From: Thiotrichaceae bacterium
GTDB taxonomy: Bacteria > Pseudomonadota > Gammaproteobacteria > Thiotrichales > Thiotrichaceae
Direction of reading: 5' to 3'
Length of the DNA: 45,342 nucleotides
Assembly (NCBI GenBank): GCA_026988295.1
Contig: JALSLM010000150.1
Location: forward strand, 1-45,342
Below, one piece after another: positions 8,120-16,662 of this stretch. The notes under the pieces are model-generated. The model saw nothing but the letters and a program-made list of their open reading frames with translations, did not search any database and was not told the DNA's origin. Each line of letters starts with the position of its first letter. Positions within the stretch are counted from its first letter, which is position 1. The position numbers were made by a program, and so were the translations under genes.

Positions 8120-10999
8120 TTAAACAATAGACCAGCGTATCAAAAACAGATGATGCGTGCTGGTTTTTTGAATTAATCTTTTTTCTAGCCCTGCGATGAG
8201 TTCATCACGCTTATCTTCAATGGCATCTTCAACATCAAAAATCCTTCTGCGCTGATCCCTTTTCTGTTTTTCTAACTTCTTGATTTTGGTTTGCCATTCT
8301 TTTTGTTCTTCTAAGCTTTGTGCTTGTCGTGACTGGCGTTTGGCATCTCGGATTTTTAGTTTGGTGTCTTCTAGTGCTTTTTCAGAGGATAAAATTTGAT
8401 CTTCTGCCCATGCTTCTAGTTTTTCTCTGGCTTGCTCAAAATACTTATTATTTTCTTCCAATACTTGATTGAGCTTGGCTTTGATTTGTTGTTTGGCGTT
8501 TTCCTTTAATGCTTCGGGTGGTTCTTCGCTAACACTGCCTTGTGTCGTAGCCGATAGGTTAAAGAGTTGTTCGCAAAGTTCTTGGTCGAGCAATTCACCT
8601 GTATCGGTTTGTGCGGTAAACACGAGATGCTCTTCATCTTGAAAGCTTTGTAATTCCAATTGATTCAGCTCTAGCCAGCCTGATTTTGTGGCTAGGCTCT
8701 CTAGTGCTGAAAGTTTGTAAGGGTGGCTTGTTAAATCAAAAATGACATTGGCAACGGGGGTGTTTAAGCGTCGTCCTTTATCCAGCACATATTCACCTAA
8801 GGGATGATTCATGCGGTAGATTTGAATATCATCACTTTTATCTACACCTTTGTGTTTAAGGCGGTATTTTCCTGCGGGTGAGGTTTCTATGGGTTTGCTT
8901 AGATTAAAGGTGAGTTTGTTATTATCAAAGGTGGCTGCCTGTGCCAGTAAGTGCTGTGTAAGTTGCCAAAATAATCGGCTGATTATATCCAGACGTTCTT
9001 CTGCTTTTTGCTTGCGTATTTTTAGTAGCTCATGGATTTGCTGATCAAAGTTTTCAAAAAGCTTGGCTTCGGTTTCTGCCATGCGTTTGGTAATGGTTTC
9101 ATCCAGTTCTTTTTGTAATTCATCAAATGCTGTGTTGATTTCTGTTGGGGTACGGCATTGATCGTAAATTGAAATAATACGCTTTTCAAAGTCGATGCCT
9201 GATTCTATACGCCCTAGAATTTCATCGGATGATCCAAATAAACCATCAAATAGCTGGAACTTGTCGGTTAATAATTCGAGTACACGTCCATCTGCTTCAT
9301 TCTTTTTATTGAGAAAGTTGATGACAACCACGTCAAACTTTTGCCCATAACGATGACAACGACCAATGCGCTGTTCTACCCGTTGCGGATTCCACGGTAA
9401 ATCATAATTTATAACCAGATTACAAAATTGCAGGTTGACACCTTCGGCAGCGGCTTCGGTGGCGATGAGGATTTCTGCATCATCTCTAAAGTTGTCGATA
9501 ATAGCTGAGCGTTTGTCTATGGCGAGTGAGCCTGTGACTTTGTACGTGCCTTTATTTTCTTTAACCCAATTCTGGTAAACTGCTTTTTGACTTTGGGTAT
9601 TATTGCTACCGCTAAAGGTAATGACTTTGCTGTTGTAACCATGACGCTCAAGATATTGCGCGAGATAGGCTTGAGTACGGGTGGATTCTGTAAAGATAAC
9701 GGCTTTGCGAGGCGAGCCCATTTTTTGCATTTTCTCAAAGCCAATATCGAGTGCTTTGCAAAGCGCATGGGATTTTTCGTCTTCTTTGATGTTATAGGCA
9801 AGCTCAAGGTATTGCTCAAGCTCGGCAATTTCACCTTTGAGCAGTGTCATGTCTACTTCTATTTTGGGTGCTTCTTGCTGCTCTTTTTCTTGATCGGCTA
9901 TTTGTTGTAATTCTTGCTCAAAATCGTCTTCTAATTCATATTCAATATCTTCGTCGTCAATGAGCTTTTCTATCCAATCGCTTTCAAGCACTTGCTCTTC
10001 TAATAGCTGGTTGAGACGCTCTAGCATTCCTTCTAAGGTTTTTATGACCGCTGGGGTGGATGAGGCTAATAATTTGCGTACAGCCAGTGATACGAGGTGT
10101 TTTTGACGGTATGGAAGTGCGTATGAATTTTCTCTTTGTAGAAATGCTGATATTAAATTATAAAACCTCACCTCTTCAGGTGATGGCGTAAAGGGAATGG
10201 TAACGGGAATACGTTTGGTGTATTTGATGTATTCCAGCACATGCCGTCTTAGTGTTCTTTGGCAGAATTCTTTTAAGCGATATTTTAAGGCTTCAATATC
10301 ATTGCCATCACGCATAAATTGGGAACGGAAGCTGCTTATGTCACCAAATAAGTGTTCATCAATAATGGTGCTTAAGCCAAAGAGTTCTAACAGGCTGTTT
10401 TGTAAAGGTGTTGCGGTGAGTAATAACTTTTTACTACCTGCAAAAGTTCGTTTTACGGCTTGCCCTGTCTGGTGACTTTCTCGATGTGCATTTCTGAGTT
10501 TGTGGGCTTCATCAATCACCACTAAATCCCAAGGGATTGTTGTTAGGTGCTTTTCAATACTGGTGACATAGTTGAAAGATATGATGTTGATTACATCTTC
10601 TCTTAGTGGTGAGTGAATGCCCTTTTTTTGCAGTGTCTTGTAAGTTTTAGCATCCAGCACTCGTACAGGAAGATTAAACTTTTCTGTTAATTCATTTGCC
10701 CATTGTTTTCGTAACGATGCAGGGCAGATGATTATAATGCTTCTTTTACGCTCTGCCCAAAGCTGACTCATCACTAAAGCAGCTTCAATGGTTTTGCCCA
10801 AGCCTACTTCGTCCGCCATCAAAACACCTTTGTTTAAAGGGTTTTGCAGTGCAAACAATGCGGCATCTATTTGGTGTGGGTTTAGATCAACCGAAGAATT
10901 GAAAAGAGATTGAGAGAGTCGATCAATATCACCTCCACGCCTTCTGCGTGTGAGTTCGTATGCGTAGTATTTGGCGTGATAGTTTGTGATCATATCCAT
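8120..10999 (-). CDS. SNF2-family helicase (HepA/DrmD-like)
   Basis: 959 aa ORF; LMADEVGLGKTIEAAL, VVIDEAHKLRN, LLLTATPLQNS, ATEAAAEGVNLQFCNLVINYDLPWNPQRVEQRIGRCHRYGQ. Confidence 0.9.
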   Translation of the reverse strand: MDMITNYHAKYYAYELTRRRRGGDIDRLSQSLFNSSVDLNPHQIDAALFALQNPLNKGVLMADEVGLGKTIEAALVMSQLWAERKRSIIIICPASLRKQWANELTEKFNLPVRVLDAKTYKTLQKKGIHSPLREDVINIISFNYVTSIEKHLTTIPWDLVVIDEAHKLRNAHRESHQTGQAVKRTFAGSKKLLLTATPLQNSLLELFGLSTIIDEHLFGDISSFRSQFMRDGNDIEALKYRLKEFCQRTLRRHVLEYIKYTKRIPVTIPFTPSPEEVRFYNLISAFLQRENSYALPYRQKHLVSLAVRKLLASSTPAVIKTLEGMLERLNQLLEEQVLESDWIEKLIDDEDIEYELEDDFEQELQQIADQEKEQQEAPKIEVDMTLLKGEIAELEQYLELAYNIKEDEKSHALCKALDIGFEKMQKMGSPRKAVIFTESTRTQAYLAQYLERHGYNSKVITFSGSNNTQSQKAVYQNWVKENKGTYKVTGSLAIDKRSAIIDNFRDDAEILIATEAAAEGVNLQFCNLVINYDLPWNPQRVEQRIGRCHRYGQKFDVVVINFLNKKNEADGRVLELLTDKFQLFDGLFGSSDEILGRIESGIDFEKRIISIYDQCRTPTEINTAFDELQKELDETITKRMAETEAKLFENFDQQIHELLKIRKQKAEERLDIISRLFWQLTQHLLAQAATFDNNKLTFNLSKPIETSPAGKYRLKHKGVDKSDDIQIYRMNHPLGEYVLDKGRRLNTPVANVIFDLTSHPYKLSALESLATKSGWLELNQLELQSFQDEEHLVFTAQTDTGELLDQELCEQLFNLSATTQGSVSEEPPEALKENAKQQIKAKLNQVLEENNKYFEQAREKLEAWAEDQILSSEKALEDTKLKIRDAKRQSRQAQSLEEQKEWQTKIKKLEKQKRDQRRRIFDVEDAIEDKRDELIAGLEKRLIQKTSTHHLFLIRWSIV

Positions 11000-11343
11000 T
11001 AAAGGGCATTATAAACTGTATAGAATATAACATAAGCAAACACAAAGTTAAGAAATCTAACGTAGTGTAATGATACTTAATCATTTTAATTTAGTATTTC
11101 TAATCTAAGCATGGAAGCCAAACTTCTGTACCCAGTATGTAGGTTTTTATATATCTAGTTGCAATATTCAAGGTTTCAATCCGAGTTCTCGGACAGCCTC
11201 CTAGATTAAGATATATACCCATCCCCCCCTATTTTTAGATATTTTTCAGATGGTTTAAACCTGAGTCTGTGAGGCTAATGCGAGCACTCCATCAAGCCAA
11301 TATTGTTGGAGTAGAAGTAGCCCCACAGATTTGTGATTTCAGA

Positions 11344-11883
11344 TTAACGAAAGACTGCTTTAAAAGCCATTCCAAGTACATCATCTACCATTGAACCATC
11401 ATGATCTCGATCAAAAATCTTAGTTAAGAAGCTTGTAGATTCTTGACGTTGTGGCTTTGCAGAACCACCAAACATACCTTTACTCAATGCACCCATAACC
11501 ATTGTTGCAACAACTGGAAGCATTTTCTTTAATAGAGAACTACTTAAGCCTGTTTTTTCAGATGCACGTTTGGCAACATGACGACTAACATCCTTATTGC
11601 CAAAAATATGACCAAGAATATCATTGCCATCTTTTATAGTTTCTTCACGCCCTAAAATCGCTGGCTCGTCAAGATAACGTGAATGATTGCCCTTTTCTAA
11701 AGCATCGAATAAGCTCCCTAAACCAGATTCTTTTTTGGCATGAAAGCCAAGACCTTCAGAGAGTGATTTTGCCAAGGATGAAATAGCATCTTTAGCCTGT
11801 GAATCATCAACATTGAATTTTTTAGCAAATTCAGAAATCGTATCAGTATTGCTTTTCTCAAAAAGCAGGTCAGTAATATTCAA
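11344..11883 (-). CDS. DUF937 domain-containing protein
   Basis: ORF of 197 aa in the track; AAGGAGAT ribosome-binding site lies just before a TTG at 11883 (NITDLLFEKSNTDTISEFAKKFNVDDSQAKDAISSLAKSL). DUF937-like repeats. Confidence 0.7.
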   Translation of the reverse strand: MNITDLLFEKSNTDTISEFAKKFNVDDSQAKDAISSLAKSLSEGLGFHAKKESGLGSLFDALEKGNHSRYLDEPAILGREETIKDGNDILGHIFGNKDVSRHVAKRASEKTGLSSSLLKKMLPVVATMVMGALSKGMFGGSAKPQRQESTSFLTKIFDRDHDGSMVDDVLGMAFKAVFR

Positions 11884-11955
11884 TGGTATCTCCTTGTATT
11901 TATTCCTAAATGGATAACTATAAGATACCCCTATCAATTAGGCAAATAATCCTTT

Positions 11956-12122
11956 CTAGGAGGCTGTCTGAGAACTCGGATTGAAACGAAAATGCCAGAA
12001 ATATTATAAGGTGAGCTTATCAAAAGAGGCGAATAGTTACTCTATTTAACGAATTTGATAAGTTCAGATTATGATGTTTATGGTATTTGCAGTCAATTCT
12101 TAGTTCTCGGACAGCCTCCTAG
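11956..12122. mobile_element. Element D copy 1 (167 bp, bounded by CTAG)
   Basis: CTAGGAGGCTGTCTGAGAACTCGGATTGAAACGAAAATGCCAGAAATATTATAAG ... TTAGTTCTCGGACAGCCTCCTAG. Confidence 0.85.
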
Positions 12123-12310
12123 TACTCCAATAATATTGGCTTAATTGAAGATATTACATAAGTTCTTTTACAGCCACAAAAGTCATATATACCCATCCCC
12201 CCATTTTTTTGATAATTTTTATAAATTACTCTTTACCTCAGGCTCACTCAAAGGTATCCTTGCGCTCTTTCTATTTTTACATCTATTTTTGATCTAAAAA
12301 TAGAAGCTAT

Positions 12311-12402
12311 GGAGAAGTGGCCGAGAGGCTGAAGGCGCTCCCCTGCTAAGGGAGTATATGGTTTATCCCGTATCGAGGGTTCGAATCCCTCCTTCTCCGC
12401 CA
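12311..12402 (+). tRNA. tRNA-Ser(GCT), CCA encoded
   Basis: GGAGAAG/CTTCTCC acceptor stem, loop CTGCTAA with anticodon GCT, long variable arm, TTCGAATCC T-loop, CCA end. Confidence 0.96.
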
Positions 12403-12409
12403 AATTATG

Positions 12410-12494
12410 TATATTTTGCAAAATTCAGCTCTTTACTTGTTAGAATTGTTTATTAAGAATTACTTGACTTGTTGAGCTGAAATTTGCAAAATAC
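12410..12494. repeat. Long imperfect inverted repeat between the two tRNA genes
   Basis: TATATTTTGCAAAATTCAGCTC (12410-12432) pairs with GAGCTGAAATTTGCAAAATAC (12474-12494). Confidence 0.75.
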
Positions 12495-12528
12495 GCCACC
12501 TTGCCTTATCAGGCAATTCAAGACCTAC

Positions 12529-12605
12529 GCGCTGGTAGCTCAGTTGGATAGAGTACCTGGCTACGAACCAGGGGGTCGGGGGTTCGAATCCTCCCCAGCG
12601 CGCCA
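12529..12605 (+). tRNA. tRNA-Arg(ACG), CCA encoded
   Basis: GCGCTGG/CCAGCGC acceptor stem, anticodon loop CTACGAA (ACG), GGTTCGAATCC T-arm, CCA end. Confidence 0.96.
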
Positions 12606-12760
12606 TATTCAAATATCAGGGTATAAATTTTACCCTGATAATTCTTCTAAATAAGTATTTCACTAATCGTTAAATACTATCACCCCATCAATATTAGCTT
12701 GATGGAGTAATATGGTATTTATATGATAATGCTTTATCACCTGAATCTGTTGATTCTTAC

Positions 12761-13375
12761 TCAAACTCTAAGCATTCCTTTATCCACAATAAAATCAATT
12801 ACTTGATCTATATTTTCACCATCTTTTAAATTAGTGAAAATAAAAGGTTTCTCAGCGCGCATTCTTTTTGTATCGCTTTCCATGACTTCTAGTGAGGCAC
12901 CAACCATTGGGGCAAGGTCTATTTTATTGATAATTAATAAATCAGATTTTGTAATACCAGGCCCACCTTTACGAGGTATTTTATCCCCTGCGGCAACGTC
13001 TATAACGTAGATGGTGAGATCAGATAGCTCTGGGCTAAATGTTGCACTAAGATTGTCGCCACCGCTTTCAATAATGACAAAATCTAAATTTGTAAAACGC
13101 TCGCACATGGTATCAACCGCAGCAAGATTAATTGATGCATCTTCACGGATTGCAGTGTGTGGACAACCTCCTGTTTCTACACCCATAATACGATCAGCAT
13201 CTAGTACTTTATGACGCAGTAAGAACTCAGCATCTTCTTTGGTGTAAATATCATTCGTGACAACAGCAAGATTGTAGTCGTCTTTCATTTTCTTACAAAG
13301 TTGGCGTATTAAAGCCGTTTTACCTGAACCGACAGGTCCACCGATACCGAGTCTTAGTACATCTTTATTGCTCAT
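12761..13375 (-). CDS. ureG: Urease accessory GTPase UreG
   Basis: 204 aa; [13 protein letters not shown]-loop, [25 protein letters not shown]-like NKIDLAP. Confidence 0.97.
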   Translation of the reverse strand: MSNKDVLRLGIGGPVGSGKTALIRQLCKKMKDDYNLAVVTNDIYTKEDAEFLLRHKVLDADRIMGVETGGCPHTAIREDASINLAAVDTMCERFTNLDFVIIESGGDNLSATFSPELSDLTIYVIDVAAGDKIPRKGGPGITKSDLLIINKIDLAPMVGASLEVMESDTKRMRAEKPFIFTNLKDGENIDQVIDFIVDKGMLRV

Positions 13376-13406
13376 TTTTAATACCTTGCTGATTTTTTAA
13401 TTTATT

Positions 13407-13459
13407 CTGAATCTGTGAGATTAATACGTCCTGTGCCGTAGTGACCTCATGGATTCAGG
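13407..13459. repeat. Element A short deletion derivative between ureG and ureF
   Basis: CTGAATCTGTGAGATTAATACG ... CGTAGTGACCTCATGGATTCAGG, both termini of element A retained. Confidence 0.7.
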
Positions 13460-13514
13460 TTTTTGTTTATATAGGGAAATACACAAAGCACTCCCCTATT
13501 CTAAGAATAAAACA

Positions 13515-14201
13515 CTAAGAACGAAATAGTCTTGAATATTGTGTTTCATGCTGTGAACTGAGAATTGCTAGCATAGGCAATGATGCGCCTATATCTATAT
13601 CATCTAATACTTGCGCTTGTTGAATAACTTCAGGAACTTTGGGAAGTAAATTAGATAATACCCGTTGCCCATCTGTTTGCCCTAAGGGTACTAATTTAAT
13701 GGCAGCCGCAATTTGGTTATCTAACCATGACCAGAGAAAGCCGTACATTGTTTGCTCAAGGTCTATTTTCCATTCCACTGCTGCCAGTGTAAACAAGGTT
13801 AAAAAACAGGTGTTATCGTATTTCTTCCAGACATTTGCTTGCGGAATATCAAGATCACTTAGCAAGCGCGCCAAAGCCACACCAAGATGGTGATCTTCTG
13901 CGCGTAGTTCACTAGTTTCACGCTGGGCATAAAGCTGCTGATTCCAGTATTTAACAGTATCAATATCTTCATCTTCCCATGCTTGATACAGACGTGATAA
14001 TACTGCCAAATCAACATATTTTAAACTCAGTTTGAGCGTATCAAATAGCCAATTCTGAAGTGATTCTACATTGTTCACAAGCCCTGATTCTACAACCGAT
14101 TCAAGCCCTTGTGAATACGCAAACGCACCTACTGGCAAAGTTGGGCTACTAAGTTGTAATAGTTTTAGTAAGCTAAGATTACTTGATTTGGTACTAATCA
14201 T
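13515..14201 (-). CDS. ureF: Urease accessory protein UreF
   Basis: LLKLLQLSSPTLPVGAFAYSQGLE signature; likely start MISTKSS at 14201, overlapping the ureE end. Confidence 0.93.
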   Translation of the reverse strand: MISTKSSNLSLLKLLQLSSPTLPVGAFAYSQGLESVVESGLVNNVESLQNWLFDTLKLSLKYVDLAVLSRLYQAWEDEDIDTVKYWNQQLYAQRETSELRAEDHHLGVALARLLSDLDIPQANVWKKYDNTCFLTLFTLAAVEWKIDLEQTMYGFLWSWLDNQIAAAIKLVPLGQTDGQRVLSNLLPKVPEVIQQAQVLDDIDIGASLPMLAILSSQHETQYSRLFRS

Positions 14202-14664
14202 GCGAATGATGACTATGTTGATGCGAGTGACTTCCACTACTGTATGCACCAGATTCAGGTTGAAATGGAGCCTGTTCTACTTTAACCACTAATCCTAAAC
14301 CCTGTACCATCGCATCCAACACATGATCATGTTGATAGCGTAATTTGCCCTGCTCTATTTGCAAAGGCATGTGGCGATTGCCTAAATGGTAAGCAGCTCG
14401 TGCTATTAATAAAGGATCATCAGAATAAATTGTTGAGAGTGTTTCATTCGCTGCCTTAATTTCAACAATTAGCTCCTTATTTGAGCTGATAATTAAATCT
14501 CCATCTTCAAAGCTTACACCCTTTTCAAAAAACAGACCTACTTCTTGACCGTTATCTAGTGTGACTTTAAGACGACTTTTAATACGCTCATCAAGTGTTA
14601 GGGTTAGTGTTGCATCTGCTTGTTTATTATTATCAGATTGCAATTTCTTTTCAAATTTAAGCAT
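14194..14664 (-). CDS. ureE: Urease accessory metallochaperone UreE
   Basis: 156 aa; YHLGNRHMPLQIEQGKLRYQHDHVLDAMVQGLGL and His-rich C-terminus HSHQHSHHSHD. Confidence 0.95.
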   Translation of the reverse strand: MLKFEKKLQSDNNKQADATLTLTLDERIKSRLKVTLDNGQEVGLFFEKGVSFEDGDLIISSNKELIVEIKAANETLSTIYSDDPLLIARAAYHLGNRHMPLQIEQGKLRYQHDHVLDAMVQGLGLVVKVEQAPFQPESGAYSSGSHSHQHSHHSHD

Positions 14665-14806
14665 TGTATTTTTGATTCAGATAGAAATAGAGGGGATGAC
14701 TTATACATTCCATAATATTGGTTTGATGGAGTACTCGCCAAAATATACAAAAAAAGGGGGGGATGGGTAGATACCTGAAGTTTATTTAACCCCGTGTCTT
14801 GAGATA

Positions 14807-15239
14807 TTAATTACTCCACTGCTTCATTAACTCAGGATGACTTTTCCATAGACCTTTTTTCTCAGCTTTTGCCTTTTTCTGAGCTGTTTCCAATACCATT
14901 TTTAAGGTATTACTAATAGGAAAGCGAGTGAGCAATAAGGCATAACCTGCTTCTACCATTTTCTCATTTAATGATTCACCTTTCTCATTAATGACAATGG
15001 CAGGAAGTCGATTATATTTATCTTTTTGCGTTAGACTTCCTAATAAACTCACTTTTTGACCTGATGCAAGCAGCTCTTTCAGATAGTCTGTCGATAATCT
15101 ACCAAGTTCTAGTAGATCAGACTTTTTAATCCCTTATCGCTATATCATGCTGGGCAGCATTGGCTTTACTAAAAATGCTGCTAAAGACAGTAGTAAGAAA
15201 AATAAATAGCAACAATTTTGTTAATAATATTTTTTTCAT
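14807..15239 (-). pseudogene. Frameshifted SNase/thermonuclease-like secreted protein
   Basis: ATG at 15239 gives a signal peptide MKKILLTKLLLFIFLTTVFSSIFSKANAAQHDIAIRD-stop. The +1 frame continues KKSDLLELGRLSTDYLKELLASGQKVSLLGS...VEAGYALLLTRF...AKAEKKGLWKSHPEL, typical of SNase C-termini. Confidence 0.6.
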
Positions 15240-15297
15240 AAATATTTATGAGGATAAACTCTTCACATTGAAGAGCATAAACCCCAATCCAATAAAT

Positions 15298-15885
15298 TTA
15301 GAACTCTCCAGTAGCACCCGCTTCCATAATATCTAGAATCACTTTTTTAACAGTTTTAGCTTCTTTTAATAGCTTTTCAGGAAGTGTTTTACCACCATAA
15401 ATCATCATATCCATATCCAGCGCATACAACCAAATTTTTCCTTGCTTATCTTCAACCATCGAAATTCGACAGGGTAAATAGGCTGAAAAAGCTAAGGAAT
15501 GCTCAACCATTGTCATGGCAGTTAATGGATTACAATATTGATAGATCGTTAAAAGGCGCTGCTTTTTATCCGTTTTAGCTTCAACTTCGGCAGATAATGG
15601 CAATATACCAACTGCTTTTATATTCAACTCTGTTGCAACAGAACTCATTGCTTCAGCTGCATCTTCCGCTGAAACACCTTCATCTAAAGCTCTTTTCCAG
15701 ACAGTAGCATCAGCAGAAGTCCCACTTTCTTTAAGCTTTGTCCACATATCTAAATAAACTTTTTTAGCTCCTGGGTCTAATGCATTCAGGGCATCTAACT
15801 CCCCTGAAAACTTGCTATAAGCATAACCCCCACCAATCAATGCAATTAAACCAATGATGGCTAATAAATTTCGAATAAATCCCAT
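15298..15885 (-). CDS. DUF302 domain-containing membrane-anchored protein
   Basis: 195 aa; N-terminal TM segment; YCNPLTAMTMVEHSLAFSAYLPCRISMVEDKQGKIWL is DUF302-like. Confidence 0.75.
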   Translation of the reverse strand: MGFIRNLLAIIGLIALIGGGYAYSKFSGELDALNALDPGAKKVYLDMWTKLKESGTSADATVWKRALDEGVSAEDAAEAMSSVATELNIKAVGILPLSAEVEAKTDKKQRLLTIYQYCNPLTAMTMVEHSLAFSAYLPCRISMVEDKQGKIWLYALDMDMMIYGGKTLPEKLLKEAKTVKKVILDIMEAGATGEF

Positions 15886-15983
15886 TATTACCTCCTAAAT
15901 AAAATGAAATATTGTTACTTGAGACCTTCCACATGAAAAATCTTTGTGCTTTAAAACATAAGAAATCAAATACAAACAAATAC

Positions 15984-16391
15984 CTACCAAGTTGTATCAA
16001 TATTTTTCATTAAGCCAAAACTTTTAACAAATGGACCTGCCATCTTAGGATTTTTCATCATAGCCCCATAGTCACCTGTTTTAAACTTAAGTTTACCACT
16101 AGCGTAAGCCATGCCCATCCCAGCCATACCAATACCTTTGGTTACCCATTTTCTCCAGTCATTTGGGGCTGCGCGCATGTCCCAATCGGGTGTTTCACCA
16201 TCCCAATCCCCTGCACTAATACACTCACCGTTCTCAACAATGAAAACCCCACGTGGGTCTTCTTCATTTTTATATCCACAGGTGATTACTGAATTAAAAC
16301 CAATCTCAGCCAATTTATCTTTCACCCCTGGCTCGTTATTCCATTCATCTTTTAAGGCATTCATCCAATCAGCAGTAAATAATTCTGACAT
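15984..16391 (-). CDS. SCP2 sterol-binding-like domain protein
   Basis: MSELFTADWMNALKDEWNN start at 16391; PDWDMRAAPNDWRKWV...GKLKFKTGDYGAMMKNPKMAGPFVKSFGLM. Confidence 0.6.
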   Translation of the reverse strand: MSELFTADWMNALKDEWNNEPGVKDKLAEIGFNSVITCGYKNEEDPRGVFIVENGECISAGDWDGETPDWDMRAAPNDWRKWVTKGIGMAGMGMAYASGKLKFKTGDYGAMMKNPKMAGPFVKSFGLMKNIDTTW

Positions 16392-16662
16392 AATATTTCT
16401 CCGTAGCGTTAATGAAACCCTGAAATAAATCAAGGCTACGCCTGATTCTATACAAAAAAAGGTTCAGATACACGGGAACCGTAAAAAAAACTGATCTTTT
16501 TTAAAAGTCATTCTATATTGATCTATGTCATTGATTCCTCACAGGTCAAGTTTGATTTAATATTCTTTTGTCGTTCGCCTAGGAATGATACAGAGTGCAC
16601 CCTTTAGTTTTTTTGTGTTTTATCAATTCTGATAATTAACTAATATTAAGGAGATATTTATT

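Noticed and set aside
1-10999. Classical DISARM or BREX system
   Set aside because: SNF2 helicase and methyltransferase are present, but no DrmA/DrmB (DUF1998), DrmC (PLD), PglZ or BrxC/BrxL seen; Mod and Res fit a type III layout better.
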